Source of the DNA: CAYXTC01 sp964479375
Lineage (GTDB): Bacteria > Patescibacteriota > Minisyncoccia > Minisyncoccales > GWA2-38-27
NCBI GenBank assembly: GCA_964479375.1
Contig: CAYZKD010000024.1
Location: forward strand, 1 to 7,663
Direction of reading: 5' to 3'
Length of the DNA stretch: 7,663 nt
Shown: positions 1-6,054 of the stretch, piece after piece
Layout: each line of letters opens with the position of its first letter
Position numbering within the stretch: the stretch's first letter is position 1
Notes under the pieces: model-generated
The model's database searches: none
The model's input: the letters and a program-made list of their open reading frames with translations, nothing else
Told to the model about the DNA's origin: nothing
Made by a program: the position numbers and the translations under genes

Positions 1-71
1 CAAACCGAGAAGAAAGGCTCCGTTTCAGTCAGATAGTTAAATGATTTGACACGGGATTTAACGAGTTTCAA
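1..71 (-). CDS. Possible 5' end of a further gene, cut by the window edge
   Basis: On the minus strand a reading frame runs open from a TTG at 69-71 to the left edge. It reads KLVKSRVKSFNYLTETEPFF, followed by SV. It overlaps the last codons of the surface-protein gene by 14 nt, a spacing typical of coupled genes. No ATG and no clear ribosome binding site supports it, and 23 codons is too short to assign a family. It may be the start of the next gene of the leftward operon or simply an open stretch in non-coding DNA. Confidence 0.2.
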   Translation of the reverse strand, partial: MKLVKSRVKSFNYLTETEPFFSV

Positions 72-1221
72 TGCATATTAATCTCTGATCGTCTCCACAA
101 TATTTACCCCAGTCTGTCATAAAATTGGTTTCTTTGGATATTCCGATGGCGAATGCCCCAACCGCTACAGCATCTGTTGATTCTCCTGCTGGAGTAAAAC
201 AGGCTGGAAAATCGCCCCCTATTTCACCCTCCGGAACAGGATAGCCCTCGGCAAATCTCTGCCCGTTGGTCCAGTTCTGGCAAGTGCTGGTAAAGCTGTA
301 CCCTTCTTCCAGCCTCACGTTCCCTGACCCCACCACAGAAGTTATGGGGATGCAATTCTTCTTGCTTTTGCTGTTCAGTCTGCCGAGCCAGGCTTCGGAA
401 ACCTTATCATAAAAATCATTGCTCAATTTCTCTCGATTCAAGAATACGGAATCTGAAAGTTTGTCCAAAAACGAATCTAAACTATTCCCCAATAAACGAT
501 GGCAGGTCGCCCCCCTTATCAGAGTAGCCTCGGGCTTGGCCATGGTAAAAGGTCCCTCTTCTTCCTGCATACTGCTTTTAATTCTGGCAACTGCCACCTC
601 TTCTTCTGCCTCTCCCCCCAGAAGAGCCTTCCAACTGCTCCCATACCCTAACTTCTCTGCCGCGCTCTGACATTTTTGGTCTGCTCCCTCTAGGCCTCCC
701 AGATCCCCAGTGTACTTCTCTTCTGTAACAAAAACCCTTCTTAAATGGGGCAGATCATTAGGAACATAGGGCCATTCTTCTTCTACCGCCAGATCATTGC
801 AAGTAGCCAGCTCCGGATAGGTAATCACAAAAGCACTATTCGTATAATCCAACTCATTTCCCTTACGCCACGGGTATTCAAATACTGAAATCCAGTAATC
901 GTCTCCATACTCTTGGCCCGGGTAAATTTTCCAGTCATGCTTTTCAGCCCCGGCAGGGACGTTCTTGGCTATCCATTTGGGCTCTCCCCCTTTGTATAAA
1001 ACTATTCCCACCCTGTCTACGCCACTCGCTTCCCAGATGATTTGGTGGGTCTTTCCGATTTCCAGTTCCTGCCCTCCCCGAGGATAAACTATTTCCACTT
1101 TCTTGGTAAATTGATTAAAGAAAAGATAAAAGATAAAAACAAAAGTTATTATAACGGCAAAGATTATAATATATATTAACGTTTTTTCTAAGGTAATCTT
1201 TTGGAAAAAAGAGTTTGGCAT
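58..1221 (-). CDS. Membrane-anchored surface protein: Kre9/KNH-like Ig-type domain plus DUF1554 lectin-like domain
   Basis: A 387-residue protein, probably anchored on the outer face of the cytoplasmic membrane. Residues 14-36 form one hydrophobic helix with Lys residues on both sides, read as an uncleaved signal-anchor. Residues about 42-135 (IVYPRGGQELEIG, IIWEASG, WKIY, then SAFVI) fit the beta-sandwich of the Ser/Thr-rich Kre9/KNH-type family. Residues about 163-385 begin VFVTEEKYTGDLGGLEGADQ and end YCGDDQRLICIE, matching the DUF1554 pattern known from Leptospira and other exported proteins with a C-type-lectin-like fold. Eight cysteines (141, 184, 240, 290, 314, 341, 375, 383) all lie after the helix, so disulfides are plausible. 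The ATG is 1 nt after the preceding gene's stop, and GGAG about 9 nt upstream supports this start. Coupled translation is likely. The ligand is unknown; adhesion or sugar binding is inference. Confidence 0.8.
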   Translation of the reverse strand: MPNSFFQKITLEKTLIYIIIFAVIITFVFIFYLFFNQFTKKVEIVYPRGGQELEIGKTHQIIWEASGVDRVGIVLYKGGEPKWIAKNVPAGAEKHDWKIYPGQEYGDDYWISVFEYPWRKGNELDYTNSAFVITYPELATCNDLAVEEEWPYVPNDLPHLRRVFVTEEKYTGDLGGLEGADQKCQSAAEKLGYGSSWKALLGGEAEEEVAVARIKSSMQEEEGPFTMAKPEATLIRGATCHRLLGNSLDSFLDKLSDSVFLNREKLSNDFYDKVSEAWLGRLNSKSKKNCIPITSVVGSGNVRLEEGYSFTSTCQNWTNGQRFAEGYPVPEGEIGGDFPACFTPAGESTDAVAVGAFAIGISKETNFMTDWGKYCGDDQRLICIETR

Positions 1222-1222
1222 T

Positions 1223-1879
1223 TTATATTTCTCCGCTGCCCTCTTCCTCTTTTAGGCTGGAACACGGAGGATTAATTTTTTTTATTACCTCTTGCTTAAT
1301 TTCTTTTCTGGCCTTTGCGCCGTAATCTTGGTTAGGGGCCCAAATAATTGCTAGATAAAGCCCCTCTTTTATGGTATCACAGTTTGCCGCCCAGCACTGA
1401 TAATCTTCTCTGGAATAAAGCTCGCTGTACCCGTCGGTCTCGTCAGCCCCTAAAATCTTATTCTGGCCGCCCGTTTTGCAAACTACGGCATAAAGGGCCG
1501 GATAGTTAATGACAGATCTTTCTTCCCAGGGATGGGGACCGTCAAAATAATAACCTCCTATTTCTATCACTTCTTTGGAGGGTGGAAAATTAATAGCAGG
1601 AGAGGAGGGCATTTCCCCGGTTGACATCTCTGGCCTGAAAACCTCCCCCTTTTTTAAAAAATAAGTTACTCCGTAAAAAACGGCTGTCACCATCAAAAGT
1701 ATTAAAAAAGAGAAAAAGCCCGTTATCAGCATTTTCCTTCCCTTCTCTCTTTTTACGAGATCGTTTCCAGCTCTTAGAAGCGTAACGCCGGCGATAATAA
1801 AGATTACAAAAACTACTAAAAAGAAAAAGGCAAACACTACTAGGGGAAGATTGGCTATGATATCAAACTCGTTGTTCAT
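1223..1879 (-). CDS. Two-helix membrane protein (T4SS-pilin-like) with a GIY-YIG-like C-terminal domain
   Basis: A 218-residue protein of no firmly recognised family. Hydrophobic helices at about 11-35 and 51-75 flank a basic loop (RAGNDLVKREKGRK), so the positive-inside rule puts both termini outside. The helix pair and the AGVTLLRAGND turn resemble the small T4SS-pilin-like proteins of Patescibacteria. After a Pro/Ser linker (81-101), residues about 108-206 read GGYYFDGPHPW, YPALYAVVCK, ILGADETDG, then CWAANC, and end in INPPC. The order resembles a degenerate GIY-YIG nuclease-like fold: ALY for the first motif, ILGADE for the second and the terminal NPPC. The usual arginine is not obvious, so activity is doubtful. 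Cysteines are at 134, 162, 167 and 206. AAGGA 5 nt before the ATG supports the start. It is followed after 1 nt by the DUF1554 gene, suggesting a joint surface function. Confidence 0.72.
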   Translation of the reverse strand: MNNEFDIIANLPLVVFAFFFLVVFVIFIIAGVTLLRAGNDLVKREKGRKMLITGFFSFLILLMVTAVFYGVTYFLKKGEVFRPEMSTGEMPSSPAINFPPSKEVIEIGGYYFDGPHPWEERSVINYPALYAVVCKTGGQNKILGADETDGYSELYSREDYQCWAANCDTIKEGLYLAIIWAPNQDYGAKARKEIKQEVIKKINPPCSSLKEEEGSGEI

Positions 1880-1893
1880 AAGGTCCTTTATTT

Positions 1894-1921
1894 ATTATAG
1901 CAATCATACAGAATCAAACAA
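1894..1921 (-). promoter_or_regulatory. Possible promoter for the two surface-protein genes
   Basis: Minus-strand TATAAT (1894-1899) lies 16 nt downstream of TTGTTT (1916-1921) in the 44-nt gap after mltG. The -10 is perfect but the -35 matches only three of six bases. A start of transcription about 7 nt on would leave a leader of roughly 8 nt with the AAGGA site at its very 5' end, which is unusually short. The two genes may therefore simply be read from mltG. Confidence 0.35.
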
Positions 1922-1923
1922 AG

Positions 1924-2955
1924 CTATTTCAGATATCTGGCTTTTGCCTTGTTGTGTTCTTGAAGGGTATTACTAAAAATGGTCTTTCCTTCAGGGGTAG
2001 ATAAATAATACCAGTAACTGCTTTCTTCGGGGTTTAAAGAGGCTTCGATGCTCTCTAGGCCAGGATTGCAAATAGGACCCAGGGGCAGGCCCTTGTGCTT
2101 GTAGGTGTTAAAAAGAGAGTCAATTTCTGTTTCTCTCTTAGAGACTTTGGTGGTCTTCTTCCCTGTTACATACACAATGCTGGCGTCTACCTGAAGAGGC
2201 ATGCCAACCTCTAGTCTTTTCCATAGAATGCCAGAGACCAGCTTTTTATCTTCCTCCCCCCTTACCTCTTTTTCTATTAAAGAAGCCATAGTAAGTATTC
2301 CAAAAAGAGTTTCTTCGCAGGAATCAACTTCATCTTTAATTTCGGTATATACTTTTTTATCAAAGTTATCCAAAACTCTTAAAACAAAGTCCCCTACTCC
2401 TTCACCGGGCAAAATCTCGTAAGTATCGGGAAAGAGATACCCCTCCAGACCCACCTTATCAGGTTTTTCAGAAAGGAAAGGAAAGTCAAACCTTTCAGGC
2501 TCGGGGAGATCTTTTGTTTTAGAATAGTCGATGGCCGGAAACCCTGCCAGCTCAAACAGCTCTTCTGCCTGAGCTATGCCTATTTCCTCCAGGCGCCGCC
2601 CCAAATCTCTTAAATTCCATCCTTCAATAATAGTTATTTTCTTTTTAATCACAGCGCCCTCTACCATTTTTTCGACAATCTCAGGAATAGCCATCGAGGG
2701 GCTCAGGTCATACTCTCCTGCCTTAAGATCTTCTTGGGCCTCCACAGTTAAAACATAAACCCTGAAAAAGGGAGCCCACTTAATAATCCCTTGGTCCTGA
2801 AGGGCTTGGGCGATCTCTCTGCCTCCCATTCCTTTTCCGATCGCTATTCTTTTAGTTTCTGTTTGGCTTTTATCTGCTGGAAGATAAATGCCCTGCGCAA
2901 TAAAAACAAAAAGGGCAAACGCCAAAATAAGAAAGACTGCGTATACTTTTTTCAT
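1924..2955 (-). CDS. mltG: Endolytic murein transglycosylase MltG
   Basis: A 343-residue protein that cleaves nascent glycan strands of peptidoglycan at the outer face of the cytoplasmic membrane, setting chain length. Residues 4-24 are a single N-terminal membrane helix, and about 32-110 fit the LysM-like domain of MltG. The YceG/MltG catalytic core follows: EGYLFPDTYE (171-180), then LTMASLIEKE (221-230). Glu228 corresponds to the essential glutamate of the ASIVEKE motif of E. coli MltG. NTYKHKGLPLGPICNPGLES (283-302) and the terminal EHNKAKARYLK are classic family signatures. Length is normal (about 340). The ATG is 2 nt after the pcm stop, with no Shine-Dalgarno, so translation probably depends on coupling. 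Its presence implies a real peptidoglycan wall. Pairing with def and pcm looks like compact packing and not a pathway link. Confidence 0.96.
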   Translation of the reverse strand: MKKVYAVFLILAFALFVFIAQGIYLPADKSQTETKRIAIGKGMGGREIAQALQDQGIIKWAPFFRVYVLTVEAQEDLKAGEYDLSPSMAIPEIVEKMVEGAVIKKKITIIEGWNLRDLGRRLEEIGIAQAEELFELAGFPAIDYSKTKDLPEPERFDFPFLSEKPDKVGLEGYLFPDTYEILPGEGVGDFVLRVLDNFDKKVYTEIKDEVDSCEETLFGILTMASLIEKEVRGEEDKKLVSGILWKRLEVGMPLQVDASIVYVTGKKTTKVSKRETEIDSLFNTYKHKGLPLGPICNPGLESIEASLNPEESSYWYYLSTPEGKTIFSNTLQEHNKAKARYLK

Positions 2956-2957
2956 TT

Positions 2958-3569
2958 TTAGACAAGAGGAACAAAGGCAAAGCCTGGATATTCTTCTTTT
3001 TTAAATTTGTTATCTTTTTTTTCTAAAACCAAGATGGAAGTCCCTACCGGAGTAACTATTTTCCCTCCCTCTTTCAACTGCTCTTTCCAGGCAATCGGAA
3101 TTTCTCCCTGAACTGCAGCGGAAACAAGAACTCTGTCAAAGGGAGCTCTCTCCTTGAGTCCCCTGGATCCGTCTCGACAGATAAATTCTGCTATCCCCTT
3201 TTTAACAAAATTATACTTTTTAAGATTGTCTTCTCCAAATTCCTTTAATTCCGGCACCACCTCCAGGGCAGTCACCTTCCCTTTTTCTCCGACGATATGG
3301 GAGAGAAGAGCAGTAGTCCAGCCAGATCCCGACCCTATATCTAAAATATTATGGCCGGGAGCGGGGTCTAGTTTCTCTATCATGAAAGCAACTACCAGCG
3401 GCTGAGATATTGTCTGGCCCTGGCCAATAGAGAGCGCCTCGTTTAAGCGCGCCATTTCTTTCGCCTCCGCGGGTACAAAATCCTCTCTTTTTACTTCTTC
3501 AAAGGCTCTTACAACCGCCGGCGTCTGAAGCCACCCTTCTTCTTTTAAAGAATCTATTAATCCGCTCAT
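2958..3569 (-). CDS. pcm: Protein-L-isoaspartate O-methyltransferase
   Basis: A 203-residue cytoplasmic SAM-dependent methyltransferase that methylates L-isoaspartyl residues formed by ageing of Asp/Asn sites, starting their repair. Residues 49-57 (GQGQTISQP) are the substrate-binding signature of the family. ILDIGSGSGW (75-84) is the SAM-binding glycine-rich motif I, with an acidic residue (Glu103) at the end of the next strand. FDRVLVSAA (144-152), EGGKIVTPVG (167-176) and the C-terminal FVPLV complete the usual pattern. Length matches bacterial Pcm (about 205-210). Its ATG overlaps the def stop by one base in a TAATG arrangement, pointing to coupled translation. mltG starts 2 nt after its stop. 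The assignment is secure from these motifs; the physiological need in so small a genome is not explained by the sequence. Confidence 0.95.
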   Translation of the reverse strand: MSGLIDSLKEEGWLQTPAVVRAFEEVKREDFVPAEAKEMARLNEALSIGQGQTISQPLVVAFMIEKLDPAPGHNILDIGSGSGWTTALLSHIVGEKGKVTALEVVPELKEFGEDNLKKYNFVKKGIAEFICRDGSRGLKERAPFDRVLVSAAVQGEIPIAWKEQLKEGGKIVTPVGTSILVLEKKDNKFKKEEYPGFAFVPLV

Positions 3570-4066
3570 TAAAACTTTATTGAAAAATGCCGGATCTTAA
3601 ACATTATTTTACCCCAAAAACTCAATCGATGGAAGAATAAAATACCGTTGGCGTGATCAATTTCATGCTGGAAAACGCGAGCCAAGAGATCTCTTGCTGT
3701 GAAACTCATTTCCTCCCCGTCAAGATTCATCCCCTCCACCCCTACCTCCTTGCTCCTTTTTATCTCTAAAAATATATCAGGGAAACTTAAACACCCCTCT
3801 TCCCTTTTTACCTTTTGCTTGCTTTTTCTAACAACACGAGGATTAATTAAAGCAAAAACCTCCTTTTTCTCAGGACTAGTGGCAACAACAATCATTTTTT
3901 TGCTAACCCCCACCTGAGGAGCGGCCAATCCTATGCCTTCATTTCCTAGCATTATCTTTGCCATTTGAGAAGCCAATTCTTTTATTTCTCTATCTACTTT
4001 CTCAACCGATTGGGCCTTTTCTCTCAAGATGGGATCGTTGAATTTTCTAATTTTGAGATCGTTCAT
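3569..4066 (-). CDS. def: Peptide deformylase
   Basis: A 165-residue metalloenzyme that removes the formyl group from the N-terminal methionine of new proteins at the ribosome. All three motifs are intact: GIGLAAPQ (44-51), EGCLS (90-94) and QHEIDH (133-138). Cys92, His134 and His138 bind the metal and Glu135 is the catalytic acid/base. Length is typical for type I enzymes, and the tail (about 145-165) is hydrophobic and basic. The ATG is preceded by a weak AGG about 7 nt upstream. No promoter stands out above it; the upstream bases instead resemble a degraded hisD C-terminus whose frame overlaps the first codons. It leads the def-pcm-mltG block and overlaps pcm by one base. It shows that this organism starts proteins with formyl-methionine. 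Confidence 0.97.
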   Translation of the reverse strand: MNDLKIRKFNDPILREKAQSVEKVDREIKELASQMAKIMLGNEGIGLAAPQVGVSKKMIVVATSPEKKEVFALINPRVVRKSKQKVKREEGCLSFPDIFLEIKRSKEVGVEGMNLDGEEMSFTARDLLARVFQHEIDHANGILFFHRLSFWGKIMFKIRHFSIKF

Positions 4067-4240
4067 GATTAAACCTGATTTCTAAAGACTTTTTATGAGC
4101 GGGGAGCCCTTCCACAGAAGCAAGTTTTTTAGCGTTTTCGGCTTAATCTTCCACCGCCTTTTTTTGCAATTGCTGATAGGTTAATATTTTACAATATCAC
4201 TAATGGTGCTTAAAAACAATAAAATGCGCTCTCCCATGGT
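4047..4240 (-). pseudogene. hisD: Decayed C-terminal fragment of a histidinol dehydrogenase-like gene
   Basis: Read on the minus strand, three pieces line up with the end of HisD. The frame from 4240 gives TMGERILLFLSTISDIVK. After a one-base shift at the A-run (4187-4190) it gives ILTYQQLQKKAVED. After an in-frame TAA (4143-4145) it gives AENAKKLASVEGLPAHKKS, then LEIRF. HisD proteins end with a pattern of FLK-x-x-TYQ-x-L, then LAxxEGLxAHxxSVxxR, as in E. coli ETLAAAERLTAHKNAV. Restoring one A and changing one stop base would make the stretch continuous. No dehydrogenase N-terminus was found upstream. The frame runs about 20 nt into def before ending at a TAG (4047-4049). The family call is by eye; the coding-like nature is clearer than the name. 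Confidence 0.5.
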
Positions 4241-4465
4241 GCACCTTACAGCATGAAACGTTAAGTCATGTTGCAAAATGAATCAGTTAATGATTTAATC
4301 TGCGAAAGCCCCTCCTCCGCAGAATATTAGATTATAGAAGACAATATAAACAAAGATGAAGAGCAAGGATAAGGAAACTATTTATTCGAAAGATCACAAA
4401 TACTAAATCGGCTGTATGAAAAACTCCTTTCGGCAAAAACAGATGGAGAGGGAAAGAAAAAGTAT
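4241..4465. other. Intergenic stretch with no intact gene
   Basis: This is most of the divergent gap between def and the phosphatidyltransferase gene. No tRNA, terminator or intact gene was found. On the plus strand the frame starting at ATG 4268 is broken at 4328 (TAG) and 4370 (TAA). From 4373 to 4474 it stays open and reads protein-like (NYLFERSQILNRLYEKLLSA, then KTDGEGKKKY). That could be a relic of a lost gene, but no family is recognised. The stretch adjoins the hisD-like relic and may all be decaying sequence. Confidence 0.4.
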
Positions 4466-4494
4466 TTGACTTATTGAAATTAATGTTTTAGAAA
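4466..4494 (+). promoter_or_regulatory. Likely promoter of the CDP-alcohol phosphatidyltransferase gene
   Basis: TTGACT (4466-4471; five of six matches) is followed after 17 nt by TAGAAA (4489-4494; four of six). Transcription would start near 4501, leaving a leader of about 28 nt. AAGGAAG at 4518-4524 forms a ribosome binding site 4 nt before the ATG. This is the only gene here with both a promoter and a clear Shine-Dalgarno. Confidence 0.5.
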
Positions 4495-4528
4495 AAGAAT
4501 AGATCTTTAACTTAAGAAAGGAAGATAA

Positions 4529-5140
4529 ATGAAAAACTGGCTCTGGAAAAACCTGGCAAATATCATAACAGCTTTTGGATTTTTCCTTGTCCTTTGGCTG
4601 GTGGCAGTAACAGCCTACGATCCCGACCGCTTATGGCTAGCCCTCCTTCTTTTTCTGGCTGCCGGATTAACTGACTTCCTCGACGGAAAAATTGCGAGAA
4701 GGTACAACCTGATAACCAAGGTGGGGAAACTCTTAGACAGGGTGAGAGACAAAATCCTTGTCTGCTCCATTCTGCCCCTTCTCTTGCGGTACCGTTGGCC
4801 CGAAAGAGAAGACTTCTTTCTGGCTACCACAGTCACCCTAGCCTTGGTGGCCGGCATAATGCTTATTGAGCTTTTCCTGCTTATAGCCGGATTTGTGGGG
4901 GTTGTGAGAGGCAAAGACGTAGGAGCAAGCAACACCGGCAAGATTAAAATGTTCGCAGAATTTATTGTCATCGCCTCCTGGCTCCTCTGCCTTAATGTTG
5001 ACAAATACGCCGGCTTGGACCTTTTCACCCATTTTGTTTATTTAATTGACGCCATGCTGGCTTTTGTTTTTTATTACTCAATAAACAGTTTAGGCGAATA
5101 CTGCTACCGATACGCAGAAAGAAGCAACAGCTCGCACTGA
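4529..5140 (+). CDS. CDP-alcohol phosphatidyltransferase (PgsA-like)
   Basis: A 203-residue integral membrane enzyme that transfers a phosphatidyl group from a CDP-activated lipid to an alcohol, a committed step of phospholipid synthesis. Residues 49-74 carry the complete family signature D-x2-D-G-x2-A-R-x8-G-x3-D-x3-D (Asp49, Asp52, Gly53, Ala56, Arg57, Gly66, Asp70, Asp74). These residues bind the divalent metals and CDP. Hydrophobic segments lie at about 11-29, 35-48, 75-87, 98-125, 140-156 and 166-185, fitting the six-helix fold. Length resembles phosphatidylglycerophosphate synthase, but the acceptor alcohol cannot be read from the motif, so no gene symbol is given. It stands alone on the plus strand with its own promoter, ribosome site and terminator, between leftward units. 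The stop codon lies inside the terminator hairpin. Confidence 0.93.
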   Translation: MKNWLWKNLANIITAFGFFLVLWLVAVTAYDPDRLWLALLLFLAAGLTDFLDGKIARRYNLITKVGKLLDRVRDKILVCSILPLLLRYRWPEREDFFLATTVTLALVAGIMLIELFLLIAGFVGVVRGKDVGASNTGKIKMFAEFIVIASWLLCLNVDKYAGLDLFTHFVYLIDAMLAFVFYYSINSLGEYCYRYAERSNSSH

Positions 5141-5158
5141 AAAGTGCGAGCTTTTTTT
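5129..5158 (+). terminator. Intrinsic terminator overlapping the end of the phosphatidyltransferase gene
   Basis: A perfect 10-bp stem (AGCTCGCACT, 5129-5138, with AGTGCGAGCT, 5143-5152) closes a GAAA tetraloop and is followed by a seven-T run (5152-5158). The TGA stop (5138-5140) straddles the stem and loop, so the last three sense codons also form the stem. The minus-strand side has no T-run, so it acts only on rightward transcripts. Confidence 0.93.
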
Positions 5159-5227
5159 GTCTTTACCGAAAAAAAACGGAAAATGGTTGTAAACTTACCC
5201 AACTTCGGGACCAAACGTATTGCAATG

Positions 5228-5301
5228 CGGGGGCGCTAGGAGTCGAACCTAGAACCTACTGTTTTGGAGACAGTCGCTCTGCCAATTAGAGCTACACCCC
5301 C
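5228..5301 (-). tRNA. tRNA-Trp (anticodon CCA)
   Basis: A full cloverleaf on the minus strand. The acceptor stem is GGGGGTG with CGCCCCC, including one T-G wobble. The D stem is GCTC/GAGC and the anticodon stem is ACTGT/ACAGT with loop CTCCAAA. The T stem is CTAGG/CCTAG with loop TTCGACT. The discriminator is G, as usual for bacterial tRNA-Trp. The 3' CCA is not encoded and must be added by enzyme. Its first 10 bases are also the end of the upstream HTH/LAGLIDADG-like gene. Downstream on the minus strand an eight-T run (5169-5176) may end the transcript, but no strong hairpin precedes it. Confidence 0.97.
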
Positions 5302-5966
5302 ACTTGTTCTGAAAATTTTTTATAAATTGCTTTAATTTCTCGCGCAATTTTACAATCGTTATAATGTAAAGCTACACAACCAGGGTAATTTTCTCTAATT
5401 CTTTTTTTTGTATTATTTTTTTGAAAAGTTTTATAAAATTGTTCTGGGGGGATTTTAGTTACCTTAGACCAAAAATTCTTCTGCTTTTGTTCATTATGAT
5501 ACGAATGAAGATACATCAGCACTCGAAACTTTTTTTCATCAGGATTGAACGACTTTCTAAAAAATTTTAAAAAGACTCTAATCATATCGGGATCGGAATT
5601 GACAAACCTAACCCCTTGTCTAGAATCAGAATTTTTCCATCCTTCACACCAGTAAAGAAGTGCGCAATACAATTTGACATGGCTAGTATCGTTTCTTATC
5701 GCCTCGATCACTCTTTGAGCTATCTGACGATTTCTTTGCTCTTCCTCAACTCTCTTCTTTTTCCAAGTCAAACCAGCCCTATAATAACCTAATAATTTTC
5801 TTTTCTGTAATCTCTCCTGAGCTTTTTTGTTCAATTTTATATTTCTGACCCAAAGAGAAGAAGTGCTCTGGGGAATATTCAACTTTTCTGCTATTTCTTT
5901 CACAGAATATCCCCTAGATCTTAGATCTATGGCCCTTTCTTTAATCATCAAAGGTAAACTAGACAT
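5292..5966 (-). CDS. HTH protein with LAGLIDADG-like C-terminal domain
   Basis: A 224-residue putative DNA-binding protein. Residues 8-42 (KERAIDLRSRGYSVKEIAEK, then LNIPQSTSSLWVR) are a resolvase/MarR-like helix-turn-helix of the type that reads short DNA sites. Residues 44-95 are strongly basic and likely helical. Residues about 98-218 resemble a single-motif LAGLIDADG domain: ALLYWCEGWK (102-111) in the place of the LAGLIDADG helix, then VRFVNSDPDMI (119-129) as the following strand and helix. Such proteins recur in Patescibacteria and some archaea and may be regulators or former homing nucleases; activity is not evident. AAGG 8 nt before the first ATG supports this start, though Met7 is possible. 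It is more AT-rich than its neighbours, sits between rpmG and tRNA-Trp, and its TAG stop is bases 8-10 of that tRNA. It looks inserted. Confidence 0.8.
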   Translation of the reverse strand: MSSLPLMIKERAIDLRSRGYSVKEIAEKLNIPQSTSSLWVRNIKLNKKAQERLQKRKLLGYYRAGLTWKKKRVEEEQRNRQIAQRVIEAIRNDTSHVKLYCALLYWCEGWKNSDSRQGVRFVNSDPDMIRVFLKFFRKSFNPDEKKFRVLMYLHSYHNEQKQKNFWSKVTKIPPEQFYKTFQKNNTKKRIRENYPGCVALHYNDCKIAREIKAIYKKFSEQVGV

Positions 5967-6007
5967 AAATCAAACCTTAATATGCGGTTATATTGATATT
6001 ACTTTAC

Positions 6008-6034
6008 CCTATATCTCCGAAAACGCATTGTCAA
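6008..6034 (-). promoter_or_regulatory. Possible promoter between rpmG and the HTH/LAGLIDADG-like gene
   Basis: Minus-strand TTGACA (6029-6034, perfect) is followed after 15 nt by TATAGG (6008-6013, four of six). The spacing is shorter than the ideal 17. It would give the HTH gene, and tRNA-Trp behind it, transcription independent of the khpA promoter. If the HTH gene arrived later, this could be the older promoter of tRNA-Trp. Confidence 0.45.
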
Positions 6035-6054
6035 TGTACTTCTATTATCTATCT

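Noticed and set aside
41..60. TTGACA on the plus strand at 46-51
   Set aside because: No -10 box at a proper distance and no rightward gene follows.
419..670. An 83-codon plus-strand frame inside the DUF1554 gene
   Set aside because: It is a Ser/Pro/Leu-rich antisense shadow of the clear coding frame.
4067..4200. A promoter for def
   Set aside because: Pairs such as TTGCTT with TCATAA have a 19-nt spacer and poor matches, and the region is better explained as a hisD relic.
4615..5028. A 137-codon open frame on the minus strand opposite the phosphatidyltransferase gene
   Set aside because: It is antisense to a gene with a complete catalytic motif, and its Arg/Ser-rich reading has no domain character.
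5159..5227. A terminator for the leftward tRNA-Trp transcript near the eight-T run (5169-5176)
   Set aside because: Only short, weak stems (TGGT/ACCA, CCC/GGG) precede the T-run, so it was not listed as a feature.
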